From assembly GCF_965198575.1 (NCBI RefSeq), contig NZ_OZ240671.1:1-64000 (forward strand): a DNA stretch of 64,000 bases, given 5' to 3'. The stretch is from Lichenicola sp965198575 (GTDB taxonomy: Bacteria; Pseudomonadota; Alphaproteobacteria; Acetobacterales; Acetobacteraceae). Under the pieces are notes generated by a model. It ran no database searches, had not been told where the DNA came from, and saw only the letters and a program-made list of their open reading frames with translations. Positions within the stretch are counted from its first letter, which is position 1; every line of letters begins with the position of its first letter. This document shows positions 46,773 to 55,055 of this stretch, in pieces. A program made the translations under genes and the position numbers.

Positions 46773-47396
46773 ATGTTCGACTTCGCCTGGTCCGAGATCG
46801 CGCTCATCGGCGTCGTGGCCCTGCTCTTCATCGGGCCCAAGGACATGCCGGTGGCGATCCGCACCATCACCAACCTGCTGAAGAAGGGCCGCAAGCTCGC
46901 GGGCGAGTTCCAGACGCACGTGGACGAGATGGTCCGCGAGGCCGATTTCGGCGAGGCCCGCGACCAGCTCCGCCAGTTGCGCTCGTTTAACGTGCGCGGC
47001 CAGATCATGAAGGCGCTCGACGAGGACGGCTCGCTCAAGCGCACCCTGCAGCAGAAGCCGTTCGATAACGTGCCGGCGGGACCCCGCATCGCGCCCCCGA
47101 CGCAATCCACCCCCACCGACGCGCCGGTAATGCTGCCACTTGCCGAGCCGCTGAACGGCGACACCATCCAGGCCCGGCCGGTACTCGGGACGCCGACTTC
47201 GGGCCGCTCCTGGATCACCGCGCGGGCGGTCCCGGAACCATCGGCGGAGGACGAGACGCTGATCGCGGCGGATCCGGCACCCAGCATCCTGCCGCCGCAG
47301 ATCGCCAGGCGGCTCCGTATCGAGCGGTCGCAGCCGCTGCCGCCGAGCTTCGTGCCGCCGCGTCCCGTGCACCCCCGCGCTGTCCGGGGCGCCTGA
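46773..47396 (+). CDS. tatB: Sec-independent translocase protein TatB
   Basis: A 207-residue TatB, which forms the twin-arginine signal receptor with TatC. The N-terminal MFDFAWSEIALIGVVALLFIGPKDMP contains the transmembrane helix, the conserved Glu8 and the GP hinge. An amphipathic helix (about 22-60) and a Pro-rich tail follow. The tail and the EFQTHVDEMVREAD segment favour TatB over TatA. A tatA gene often sits between scpB and tatB; none is present in the 51-base gap. Confidence 0.93.
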   Translation: MFDFAWSEIALIGVVALLFIGPKDMPVAIRTITNLLKKGRKLAGEFQTHVDEMVREADFGEARDQLRQLRSFNVRGQIMKALDEDGSLKRTLQQKPFDNVPAGPRIAPPTQSTPTDAPVMLPLAEPLNGDTIQARPVLGTPTSGRSWITARAVPEPSAEDETLIAADPAPSILPPQIARRLRIERSQPLPPSFVPPRPVHPRAVRGA

Positions 47397-47399
47397 CCC

Positions 47400-48197
47400 A
47401 TGTCCGGAGACGGTTCCCTGAAGGAAGATCCGATCAAGGACCAGGCGATGCCGCTGCTCGAGCATCTGGTCGAGTTGCGCCGCCGGCTGCTGTGGTCGGC
47501 CATCGCCTTCGCCGTGGCCTTCCTGTTCTGCTACCACTTCTCGTCGCGGATCTACCTGTTCCTGGCGCAACCCCTGGCGCACATCATGCGGCAGAAGGGC
47601 GAGCAGCCACATCTCATATATACGGCGCTCTATGAGGCGTTCTTCACCTACATCAAGGTAGCGTTCTTCGGCGCGTCTTTCCTTTCCTTTCCGGTGGTTG
47701 CGACGCAAGCCTGGATCTTTGTCGCACCCGGGCTCTACCGCAGCGAGAAGCGCGCCTTCCTGCCGTTCCTGATCGCCACGCCGGTGCTGTTCCTGGCCGG
47801 TGCTGCGCTGGCATATTATTTCGTATTTCCATTTGCCTGGCGGTTCTTCCTCAGCTTCCAGACGAACACCGGCCCTGATCAGTTGCAGATCGAGTTGCAG
47901 GCCAAGGTGAGCGAATACCTCGCCCTGGTGATGAAGCTCATCATGGCGTTCGGGATCGCCTTCGAATTGCCTGTGGTTCTTACTCTTTGTGCCAAGGTGG
48001 GGCTGGTGACATCGGCCGGCCTGAAGAAGGTGCGTCGCTACGCCTATGTCGGCGCCTTCGTGGTCGCGGCGATCCTGACGCCACCGGACATCATCACCCA
48101 GACCGGGCTCGCGGTGCCGCTGATCGCGCTCTACGAGATCTCGATCTTCACGGCGCGGCTGGTCGAAGCCAAGCCGGTCGCCGACGAGGACATCTGA
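47400..48197 (+). CDS. tatC: Sec-independent translocase protein TatC
   Basis: A 265-residue inner-membrane receptor for twin-arginine signal peptides. Six transmembrane helices are apparent. The family motifs LLEHLVELRRRL at the N-terminus and FVAPGLYRSEKRAFLPF in the first cytoplasmic loop region are present. ATG 47400 lies 3 bases after tatB; the stop overlaps serS (TGATG). Confidence 0.97.
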   Translation: MSGDGSLKEDPIKDQAMPLLEHLVELRRRLLWSAIAFAVAFLFCYHFSSRIYLFLAQPLAHIMRQKGEQPHLIYTALYEAFFTYIKVAFFGASFLSFPVVATQAWIFVAPGLYRSEKRAFLPFLIATPVLFLAGAALAYYFVFPFAWRFFLSFQTNTGPDQLQIELQAKVSEYLALVMKLIMAFGIAFELPVVLTLCAKVGLVTSAGLKKVRRYAYVGAFVVAAILTPPDIITQTGLAVPLIALYEISIFTARLVEAKPVADEDI

Positions 48198-49465
48198 TGC
48201 ACGACATCCGGGCGCTGCGGGACGACCCCGCCGGCTTCGACGCGGCCCTGGCGCGACGCGGGCTGCCACCGGTGGCCGACATGCTGATGCGGCACGACGA
48301 GGTCCGGCGGCGCGCGCTGACCCGGCTGCAGGAGCTGCAGGCGCGGCGGAACGCGCTGTCGAAGGAGATTGGGCAGGCGCGTCGGAACGGCGAGGGGTCC
48401 GCGGAGCTCGAAGCCGGCTCCGTGGCCTTGAAGACCGAGATGGAGGCCCTGCAGCAGCAGGCCGAAACCGAGGATGCCTGGCTGCTATCCGCCTTGGCCG
48501 AGTTGCCCAACCGGCTCGATCCCGATGTTCCGGACGGGCGCGACGAGACCGCCAACCTGGTGGTGCACGAGCGCGGCGTCCGGCGGGAATACGGGTTCGA
48601 GCCGAAGCAGCATTACGAGCTCGGCGAGGCGCTCGGGCTGATGGATTTCGCGGCCGCCTCGAAGCTGTCCGGCAGCCGCTTCGTGGTGCTCCGCGGCGGC
48701 CTTGCGCGGCTGGAGCGGGCGCTCGGCCAGTTCATGCTCGACCTGCATGTCGAGGAACACGGCTATGTCGAGCATGCCGTCCCGCTGCTGGTGAACGAGG
48801 CGGCGATGTACGGCACCGACAAGCTGCCGAAATTCGCCGACCAGTCCTTCGCCACCACCGACGGCCGCTGGCTGATCCCGACCGCCGAGGTGCCGCTGAC
48901 CAGCCTGGTGGCCGGCGAGATTCTGCCCGAGAAGAGCCTGCCGCGGCGGGTCACCGCCCTGTCCGCGTGCTTCCGCAGCGAGGCCGGGGCGGCCGGGCGC
49001 GACACCCGCGGCATGCTGCGCCAGCACCAGTTCATGAAGGTCGAGCTGGTGTCGGTGGTCGCACCCGAGGAGAGTGCCGCCGAACACGAGCGCATGACGC
49101 GAGCCGCCGAGACCGTGCTGGACCGTCTCGAGCTGCCGTACCGGCGGATGCTGCTCTGTGCCGGCGATACCGGTTTCGGCGCCGCCCGGACCTACGACCT
49201 CGAGGCCTGGCTCCCCGGACAGCAGGCGTGGCGCGAGATCAGCTCCTGCTCGAACACCCGCGACTTCCAGGCCCGCCGGATGAACGCCCGGCTGCGGCGC
49301 GACGCCGGCGGACCGCCCGAGTTCGTGCACACGCTGAACGGGTCCGGGGTTGCGGTGGGGCGGGTGCTGATCGCGGTCATGGAGACCTACCAGCGGGACG
49401 ACGGCCGCATCGACGTTCCGGAAGTCCTGCGGCCGTATCTGCGAGGCTGCGAGGTCATCGGCTAG
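48197..49465 (+). CDS. serS: Seryl-tRNA synthetase
   Basis: A 422-residue class II synthetase. The N-terminal coiled-coil arm spans about residues 30-105 (RRRALTRLQELQARRNALSKEIG). Motif 2 is CFRSEAGAAGRDTRGMLRQHQF, and motif 3 is LNGSGVAVGRVLIAVMETYQ. It charges tRNA-Ser and tRNA-Sec. It is last in the tat-serS block. Confidence 0.97.
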   Translation: MHDIRALRDDPAGFDAALARRGLPPVADMLMRHDEVRRRALTRLQELQARRNALSKEIGQARRNGEGSAELEAGSVALKTEMEALQQQAETEDAWLLSALAELPNRLDPDVPDGRDETANLVVHERGVRREYGFEPKQHYELGEALGLMDFAAASKLSGSRFVVLRGGLARLERALGQFMLDLHVEEHGYVEHAVPLLVNEAAMYGTDKLPKFADQSFATTDGRWLIPTAEVPLTSLVAGEILPEKSLPRRVTALSACFRSEAGAAGRDTRGMLRQHQFMKVELVSVVAPEESAAEHERMTRAAETVLDRLELPYRRMLLCAGDTGFGAARTYDLEAWLPGQQAWREISSCSNTRDFQARRMNARLRRDAGGPPEFVHTLNGSGVAVGRVLIAVMETYQRDDGRIDVPEVLRPYLRGCEVIG

Positions 49466-49637
49466 GCCGAACCGGGGCGGTGGAGGGCGCGCACGCCTCC
49501 ATCGCCCCACGTGGTCCGAAAGCGCCGTGATCGAACCGGTCCCCGAACCCGGCCGTGAGGGTCCCGGACGTTGCCTGCAGCGGTTTGACGCGCGATGCGG
49601 CGCATGTTTCCTGCGCCCTCGACGTGAAGAGGCAGGA

Positions 49638-51155
49638 ATGGAGCAGGCATCCGCGATCTGGATCGACGTCGAGGACCTGTTCCACTATGTCGGCCACAAC
49701 GCCAGGTTGAGCGGGATCCAGCGGCTCACGTATGAGCTCTACACGGTCCTGGAGCAGCAGGCAGCGGGCGGCAGACCGGTCGGCTTCGTGCGCATCGACG
49801 CGCGGACCGATGCGTTCACGGTGGTCGCCTGGGAGCAGGTGCGGGGACTGTGCCACGCGCTCACGGTGTCGCATCCGGTGCCCGAAGCGCAGCCGGCCGG
49901 CAGCATGGTCAGGGTTCGGCGTCGCAGCCGTGGCATCGCGGTCGCGCTGCAGCGCCGGTTGCCCGCGGCGGCAGGGGTGAGGTTCGGGCATTTCTGCGCC
50001 CAGCAGACGGCCGCCCTGCGCGCACTCATGGAGCTGCGGCGGGCAAGCCGGACGGGCAGGCCGGCAGGTCGCGATGACGTGGCAACGGCGGCTTCGGGAT
50101 ACGCGCCGACGGCGACCGCGGGGTCCGGACACGCATCGGCGGAACTGCCGGTCGGCCGGCCCCTCCGCGACGTGGCGCGTCCCGGCGACTGGCTGCTGTC
50201 GCTGGGTGCGGCGTGGCACAGGGTTGATTACGGGCAACTCCTGCAGCGGGCGCGAACCGATCTCGGCGTCAGGACCGGCCTGCTGTTCTATGACCTGATC
50301 CCGCTGCGACGCCCCGAATGGTGCCACCAGAAGCTGGTGCAGAGCTTCGGTCGCTGGTTCGACGGCGTCATGCCGCATGCCGACGCCATCTTCGCGATCT
50401 CCGAGGCCACGGCCCAGGATGTCGGCAGCTATCTGGAGCAGCGTGGCAAGACGCCGGTGCGGCCGATCCGGACGATCCCGGTCGGCACCGGCTTCCCCGC
50501 TTCCACGGCGGCGCTCGGCGGCGAGGCCGCCCGCATCCCGGCGCGCAGGTTGCCGGCGCCGGGCAGCTACGTGCTGTTCGTCTCGACCATCGAGGCCCGC
50601 AAGAACCACGCTCTGATGTTCCAGGTCTGGCGGCGGATGGCGCAGGAGCTGCCGCCGCACGAGGTGCCGACGCTGGTATTCGCAGGTCGTATCGGGTGGC
50701 TGGTCGCGGACCTGATGCTGCAGATCGCCAACACCAACTACGTCGACGGCAAGCTGCAGATCATCGAGGATCCGTCCGACGCGGTGCTGATCCGGCTCTA
50801 CCAGGGGTGCCTGTTCACCGTGCTGCCGTCATTGTTCGAGGGCTGGGGGCTGCCGGTGACCGAGAGCCTGGCCGCCGGCAAGCCGTGCGTGATCTCCAAC
50901 CTGACGGCGCTGCCGGAAGCCGGTGCGGGCCTGGCACGGCTGATCGACCCGTTCGACTTCAACGACGCCTACCGGGTGATCCTGGACACGGTGCGCGATC
51001 GCGACGGGCTGGCGCGCTGGGAGCAGGAGGTCAGGTCGCGGTTTCGGCCGGTGAGCTGGGAGCGATCGGCGCGGGCCCTTCTGGATGGTCTCGATGCCCA
51101 TGAGGCTGCGATGCGGGACCACCCGGTCGCCGTCGATCGGGAGGTAGCACCGTGA
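49638..51155 (+). CDS. Glycosyltransferase (GT4-like) with N-terminal DVEDLFH module
   Basis: A 505-residue cytoplasmic-type glycosyltransferase. The C-terminal GT-B domain has SYVLFVSTIEARKNHALM, VLPSLFEGWGLPVTESLAAGKPCVISN with the E-x7-E motif, and LIDPFDFNDAYRVI. The N-terminal about 250 residues start IWIDVEDLFHYVGHNARLSGIQR, repeated almost identically in the next gene. ATG 49638 follows GGCAGGA; GTG 49527 is possible. It is probably part of surface polysaccharide synthesis; acceptor unknown. Confidence 0.87.
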   Translation: MEQASAIWIDVEDLFHYVGHNARLSGIQRLTYELYTVLEQQAAGGRPVGFVRIDARTDAFTVVAWEQVRGLCHALTVSHPVPEAQPAGSMVRVRRRSRGIAVALQRRLPAAAGVRFGHFCAQQTAALRALMELRRASRTGRPAGRDDVATAASGYAPTATAGSGHASAELPVGRPLRDVARPGDWLLSLGAAWHRVDYGQLLQRARTDLGVRTGLLFYDLIPLRRPEWCHQKLVQSFGRWFDGVMPHADAIFAISEATAQDVGSYLEQRGKTPVRPIRTIPVGTGFPASTAALGGEAARIPARRLPAPGSYVLFVSTIEARKNHALMFQVWRRMAQELPPHEVPTLVFAGRIGWLVADLMLQIANTNYVDGKLQIIEDPSDAVLIRLYQGCLFTVLPSLFEGWGLPVTESLAAGKPCVISNLTALPEAGAGLARLIDPFDFNDAYRVILDTVRDRDGLARWEQEVRSRFRPVSWERSARALLDGLDAHEAAMRDHPVAVDREVAP

Positions 51156-52852
51156 GCGCGTTTCCGGACCCGGCCGCACAACTGGCGCCAGGGCACGCCC
51201 GGGAGGTCGCGTCGGAGCGGCCGCGCGTGTGGTTCGACGTCGAGGACCTGTTCCACTTCGCCGTCCGCAACGCCCGCCCGACCGGTATCCAGCGGGTCTG
51301 CTTCGAGATCTACCAGGCGGCGATGGCGGACCCCGCGATCGCCAGGCGGATCGGCTTCGTGCGCCACGCCACCGCCGAACGCGGCTTCGTCGAGGCACAC
51401 TGGTCCGAGCTCGAGATGCTGTTCCGCCGCGTGACGGAACGCGGGCTGCCGGCGCGCTCGCGGGGGAAGCTCGAGCCGGCATCGGCACATCTGCCCGGGG
51501 CCGGTGCGCGCGCGGGGCTATCCGACGCGGCCACCGAGGACGCAGAGGCGGACTGGTTGCAGCGCCGATCCGGGCGATGGCTCGCACGGTCGGTGGCAAT
51601 GATGCCGGAGCGGCTCCGGCGTCCGGCACTCCTGTTCACGGTGTTGCAGGCGCGGGCGATCGCCTCCCTGTCGGGGACCGCCACCGCCACGGCCGGGGCG
51701 GTCGTGCGACGGAGCGGTCGGACCGGACGTCGTGGTCTGGTCAGGCTCAGGCGATTGCTTCCCGGCCTTGACGGTCCCGGGGTGCCGCTGCACGGACCAT
51801 CCGGACCCGGTCTCGCGCACGAGGGCCGGCCGCCGCGCCGGCTGCCCGACATCGCCCGCCGCGGCGACGTCCTGGCGGTGCTCGGCTCGCCCTGGTTCGA
51901 TCTCGATTATGCGGAGCTCGTGGGCCATGCCTGCGGGAGGCTCGGGATGCGCGTGGCGGTGCTGGTGCACGACGTGATCCCGGTGCGCCGCCCGGAATGG
52001 GTCGATCGTGGCACCACCCGGGTCTATCGGGACTGGTACACCTCGGTGCTGCCGCTGGCGGACCTGGTGTTCGCCAACTCCCGGGCCACGGCGGCCGACC
52101 TGACTGCCTGGTGCAGGCGCGACGCCATCGTGCTGCGTGCGCCGGTGCAGGCACTGCAGCTGGGCACCGGGTTCGGCGCCGGCTCGATCATGGGCACGCC
52201 TGCCGGGACGACACCGGCTGCCCCTGCGGTTCCTGCCGTGCCTGTGGTGCCCGTGCTGCCTGTGGTGCCCGTGCTGCCTGCGGCGCTGGCTACCGCGCTG
52301 GGGAGCCGGTCGTACGTGCTGTTCGTCTCGACCATCGAAGCGCGCAAGAACCACATCCTGCTGTTCCGCGTCTGGCGCCGCCTGCTCGAGGAGATGGCGC
52401 CGGACCGGGTGCCCGACCTGGTGTTCGCCGGCAGGGTCGGCTGGATGGTGTCCGACCTGATGCAGCAGATCGAGAACAGCCGCAGCCTGGATGGCCGGCT
52501 GCACGTGGTCGAGGGGCTCGATGATCGTGAGCTTGCAGCCGTGTATGCCGGCTGCCGGTTCACCGTGTTCCCGTCGCTCTACGAGGGCTGGGGGCTGCCG
52601 GTGAGCGAGAGCCTGGCGCTGGGCAAGCCGTGCGTCGCCTCGAACGCCACGTCGCTGCCGGAGTCGGGAGGCGGGCTGGCGCGATATTTCGACCCAACCG
52701 ACCTGAACGACGCCTACCGGGTAATCCGCGCGACGATCGAGGACGCGGCCGGGCTGGCGGGCTGGGCGCAGGACGTGCAGCGCAGCTTCCAGCCGGTCGC
52801 CTGGCGCGAGACGGTCATGGCGATGTTGGCAGGGCTCGACCGCCTCGGCTGA
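51152..52852 (+). CDS. Glycosyltransferase (GT4-like), paralogue of the upstream gene
   Basis: A 566-residue protein with the same architecture as its neighbour: VWFDVEDLFHFAVRNARPTGIQRV at the N-terminus, a divergent middle, and a C-terminal GT-B domain with SYVLFVSTIEARKNHILL and FPSLYEGWGLPVSESLALGKP (E-x7-E). A Pro/Val hinge (about residues 345-385) encoded by near-identical 18-base repeats precedes the GT domain. GTG 51152 overlaps the upstream stop (GTGA). The pair looks like a tandem duplication, diverged outside the two conserved modules. Confidence 0.86.
   Translation: MSAFPDPAAQLAPGHAREVASERPRVWFDVEDLFHFAVRNARPTGIQRVCFEIYQAAMADPAIARRIGFVRHATAERGFVEAHWSELEMLFRRVTERGLPARSRGKLEPASAHLPGAGARAGLSDAATEDAEADWLQRRSGRWLARSVAMMPERLRRPALLFTVLQARAIASLSGTATATAGAVVRRSGRTGRRGLVRLRRLLPGLDGPGVPLHGPSGPGLAHEGRPPRRLPDIARRGDVLAVLGSPWFDLDYAELVGHACGRLGMRVAVLVHDVIPVRRPEWVDRGTTRVYRDWYTSVLPLADLVFANSRATAADLTAWCRRDAIVLRAPVQALQLGTGFGAGSIMGTPAGTTPAAPAVPAVPVVPVLPVVPVLPAALATALGSRSYVLFVSTIEARKNHILLFRVWRRLLEEMAPDRVPDLVFAGRVGWMVSDLMQQIENSRSLDGRLHVVEGLDDRELAAVYAGCRFTVFPSLYEGWGLPVSESLALGKPCVASNATSLPESGGGLARYFDPTDLNDAYRVIRATIEDAAGLAGWAQDVQRSFQPVAWRETVMAMLAGLDRLG
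52241..52276 (+). repeat. Two perfect 18-base repeats in the glycosyltransferase hinge
   Basis: CCTGTGGTGCCCGTGCTG occurs twice head to tail (52241-52258, 52259-52276), flanked by degenerate copies on both sides. It encodes PVVPVL twice and is in frame, so copy changes lengthen or shorten the hinge. Confidence 0.8.
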
Positions 52853-52873
52853 GCGCGGCCGCTCGCTCAGCCG
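52846..52873. terminator. Bidirectional hairpin overlapping both convergent stop codons
   Basis: CGGCTGAGCG (52846-52855) and CGCTCAGCCG (52864-52873) form a perfect 10-bp stem with an 8-base loop. The TGA of the glycosyltransferase (52850-52852) lies in one arm and the TGA of the convergent DUF815 gene (52869-52867) in the other. Confidence 0.6.
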
Positions 52874-53769
52874 GGGCTGCGGGCGGTCTGGTCGGCCTGC
52901 TGCAGGACCCCGGTCAGGTCCTCGATGAATTGCCAGGCTACGCGGCCGGAGCGGGCGCCGCGGCCGATCGACCAGGCATTCGCCTCCGCATGCAGGCGCT
53001 GGGGATCGATCCGGAGCCCGCGATCGGCGGCGTAGGCGTCCACCATGGCGAGGTAGGTCGGCTGGTCGACGTTGTGGAAGCCGATCCACAGCCCGAAGCG
53101 ATCCGACAGCGAGATCTTCTCCTCGGTCGCCTCCGACGGGTTGATCGCCGTGGCCTGCTCGTTCTCGACCATGTCGCGCGGCATCAGGTGCCGGCGGTTG
53201 CTGGTGGCATAGAACAGCACGTTCGCCGGCCGGCCGCGGATGCCGCCATCGAGCACCGACTTCAGCGCCTTGTAGTCGGCATCCTCGCGCTCGAACGACA
53301 GGTCGTCGCAGAACAGCAGGAACCGCCGCGGCCGGCCGCGCAACAGGTCGAGCAGGGCGGGCAGGCTGGCCAGGTCGTCGCGCTGGATCTCGACCAGCAC
53401 CAGACGCTGCGCCGGAGCGGTGGAGGCGCCGAGGGCCGCATTCACCGCGGCATGCACGGCCTTCACAAGGGAGGATTTGCCCGTGCCGCGGGCACCCCAC
53501 AGCATCGCATTGTTGGCGGGCAGGCCGGCGGCGAAGCGCTCGGTGTTCTGCATGACCAGGCGGCGCTGGCGATCGATGCCGTGCAGCAGGTGCAGCGCCA
53601 CCCGCGAGACCTCCGCCACCGGGTCGAGCCGGCCGTCACGCGGCGCCCAGATGAAGGCGTCGGCTTGGTCGAGGTCCTGGGCGACAGGCGGCGAGGGGGT
53701 TAGCCGCTCGAGCGCATGGGCGATCCGGTCGAGTACGGGGAGCAAAGTTTGCGGCGACGACGGATCCAT
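52867..53769 (-). CDS. DUF815 family ATP-binding protein
   Basis: A 300-residue AAA-like ATPase. Walker A is GARGTGKSSL (about residue 92), and Walker B is FLLFCDDLSFE (about 152) with an extra acidic residue as in DUF815. YATSNRRHLMPRDM is a sensor-like segment, and ADYKALKSVLDGGIRGRPANVL is family-specific. Function unknown. It is divergent from yajC, a common alphaproteobacterial neighbour. Its 3' end shares a hairpin with the glycosyltransferase gene. Confidence 0.91.
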   Translation of the reverse strand: MDPSSPQTLLPVLDRIAHALERLTPSPPVAQDLDQADAFIWAPRDGRLDPVAEVSRVALHLLHGIDRQRRLVMQNTERFAAGLPANNAMLWGARGTGKSSLVKAVHAAVNAALGASTAPAQRLVLVEIQRDDLASLPALLDLLRGRPRRFLLFCDDLSFEREDADYKALKSVLDGGIRGRPANVLFYATSNRRHLMPRDMVENEQATAINPSEATEEKISLSDRFGLWIGFHNVDQPTYLAMVDAYAADRGLRIDPQRLHAEANAWSIGRGARSGRVAWQFIEDLTGVLQQADQTARSPG

Positions 53770-53875
53770 TGGGCGCGTGCTTCCTTGACGAACGGGCGGC
53801 GAAACCTATGGTCCGCGGCATGCGGCCGCAACCTGTCCCGCACAACCTGCTTCCATCCGTCCGGATCCCCTTCCC

Positions 53876-54259
53876 ATGACCCTGCTGATCTCGCCCGCCT
53901 ATGCCCAGGATGCCGCTGCAGGTGCCGGGCCGCTCGGCAGCCTCGGAGGGGTCGTGCAGATCCTGCCGTTCATCCTGGTGTTCGCGGTATTTTATTTCCT
54001 GCTGATGCGGCCGCAGCAGCAGCGCCAGAAGCAGCTCAAGGCGACCGTGGCGGCGCTGAAGCGGGGCGATAGGGTGGTCACCGCCGGCGGCATCCTCGGC
54101 GTGGTGCAGAAGGTGCGCGAGGGGTCGTCGGAGATCGAGGTGGAGATTGCCACCGGCGTCCGGGTGATGGTGCTGCGCGACACCATCAGCTCGGTACTGG
54201 GCGATGTGCCGCCGGCAGCGAACGATTCCGTCCCCGAGAAGCGGCCGGCGAAGCTCTGA
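53876..54259 (+). CDS. yajC: Preprotein translocase subunit YajC
   Basis: A 127-residue single-span protein of the SecDF-YajC complex. The transmembrane segment is at about residues 25-45, followed by FLLMRPQQQRQKQLKATVAALKRGDRVVTAGGILG, the YajC signature. ATG 53876. In relatives yajC is usually followed by secD and secF; here the next gene is sodB on the other strand, so secDF lie elsewhere or are absent from this locus. Confidence 0.95.
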   Translation: MTLLISPAYAQDAAAGAGPLGSLGGVVQILPFILVFAVFYFLLMRPQQQRQKQLKATVAALKRGDRVVTAGGILGVVQKVREGSSEIEVEIATGVRVMVLRDTISSVLGDVPPAANDSVPEKRPAKL

Positions 54260-54265
54260 GCCAGG

Positions 54266-54290
54266 CCGGGGCCGCAGGTCGCGGCCCCGG
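54266..54290. terminator. Strong bidirectional terminator between yajC and sodB
   Basis: CCGGGGCCGC (54266-54275) and GCGGCCCCGG (54281-54290) give a perfect 10-bp GC stem with a 5-base loop between convergent yajC (stop 54259) and sodB (stop 54310). There is no T-run, but the position and stability are typical. Confidence 0.65.
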
Positions 54291-54309
54291 GTCTAGCAGT
54301 CCCGGTCGA

Positions 54310-54918
54310 TCAGGCCGACTTCAGCTGGGCGTCGGCGAACTCGTAGTTGGCGAGCTTGTCGAGGAAGTTGGTGACGTAGTCGGGGCGCTTGTTCTGGAAG
54401 TCGAGGTAGTACGAGTGCTCCCACACATCCAGGCCGAGCAGCACCTTGCCGGCATCCTCGGCGAGCGGGTTCGAGCCGTTCGGCGTCTTGGTCACCTTCA
54501 GCTTGCCGTCGGTGCCGACCACCAGCCAGGCCCAGCCGGACCCGAACTGCGTGGTGGCAGCGGTCTTGAACTGCTCCTTGAAGGCCTCGACGCTGCCGAA
54601 ATCGGCGGTGATCTTGCTCTCGAGGCTGGTGGGGATGGTGCCGCCGGCGGGCGACAGGCCCTGCCAGAACAGGATGTGGTTCCAGTGCTGCCCGGCATTG
54701 TTGAACACCGGCGCCATGTCGGCCTTGCCGTGGCTGAGCTTGATGATCTCGTCGAGCGACTTGCCCTGCAGCGCCTCGTTCTTCTCGACGAAGCCGTTAA
54801 GCGCCGTGACGTAAGCCTGGTGGTGCTTGCCGTGATGCAGCTCGAGGGTCTGCTGGCTCATGCCGCGGGCGGCGAGGGCATTGGGCTGGTAGGGCAATGC
54901 CGGCAGTTCGAAGGCCAT
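54310..54918 (-). CDS. sodB: Superoxide dismutase (Fe/Mn type)
   Basis: A 202-residue cytosolic SOD. Metal ligands are visible: His in LELHHGKHHQAYV, His in QHWNHILFW, and Asp/His in GLDVWEHSYYLDFQN. FNNAGQHWNHILFWQ and FGSGWAWLV favour the iron-type subfamily. ATG 54918 is preceded by AGGAGAAC. It sits alone between yajC and the phytoene-synthase-like gene. Confidence 0.96.
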   Translation of the reverse strand: MAFELPALPYQPNALAARGMSQQTLELHHGKHHQAYVTALNGFVEKNEALQGKSLDEIIKLSHGKADMAPVFNNAGQHWNHILFWQGLSPAGGTIPTSLESKITADFGSVEAFKEQFKTAATTQFGSGWAWLVVGTDGKLKVTKTPNGSNPLAEDAGKVLLGLDVWEHSYYLDFQNKRPDYVTNFLDKLANYEFADAQLKSA

Positions 54919-55055
54919 GCGAGGTTCTCCTGGGGTGGGATGCGAAGGCGTTGCCGCACAGGATGCGGGTCGCCGGTCGCCGGGACGTGCTGGAGAGCTA
55001 TGAGCGGCGACCTGCCTCGTCAACCCGCGGGACGTGACGGTTTGCAGGTGGCGGC

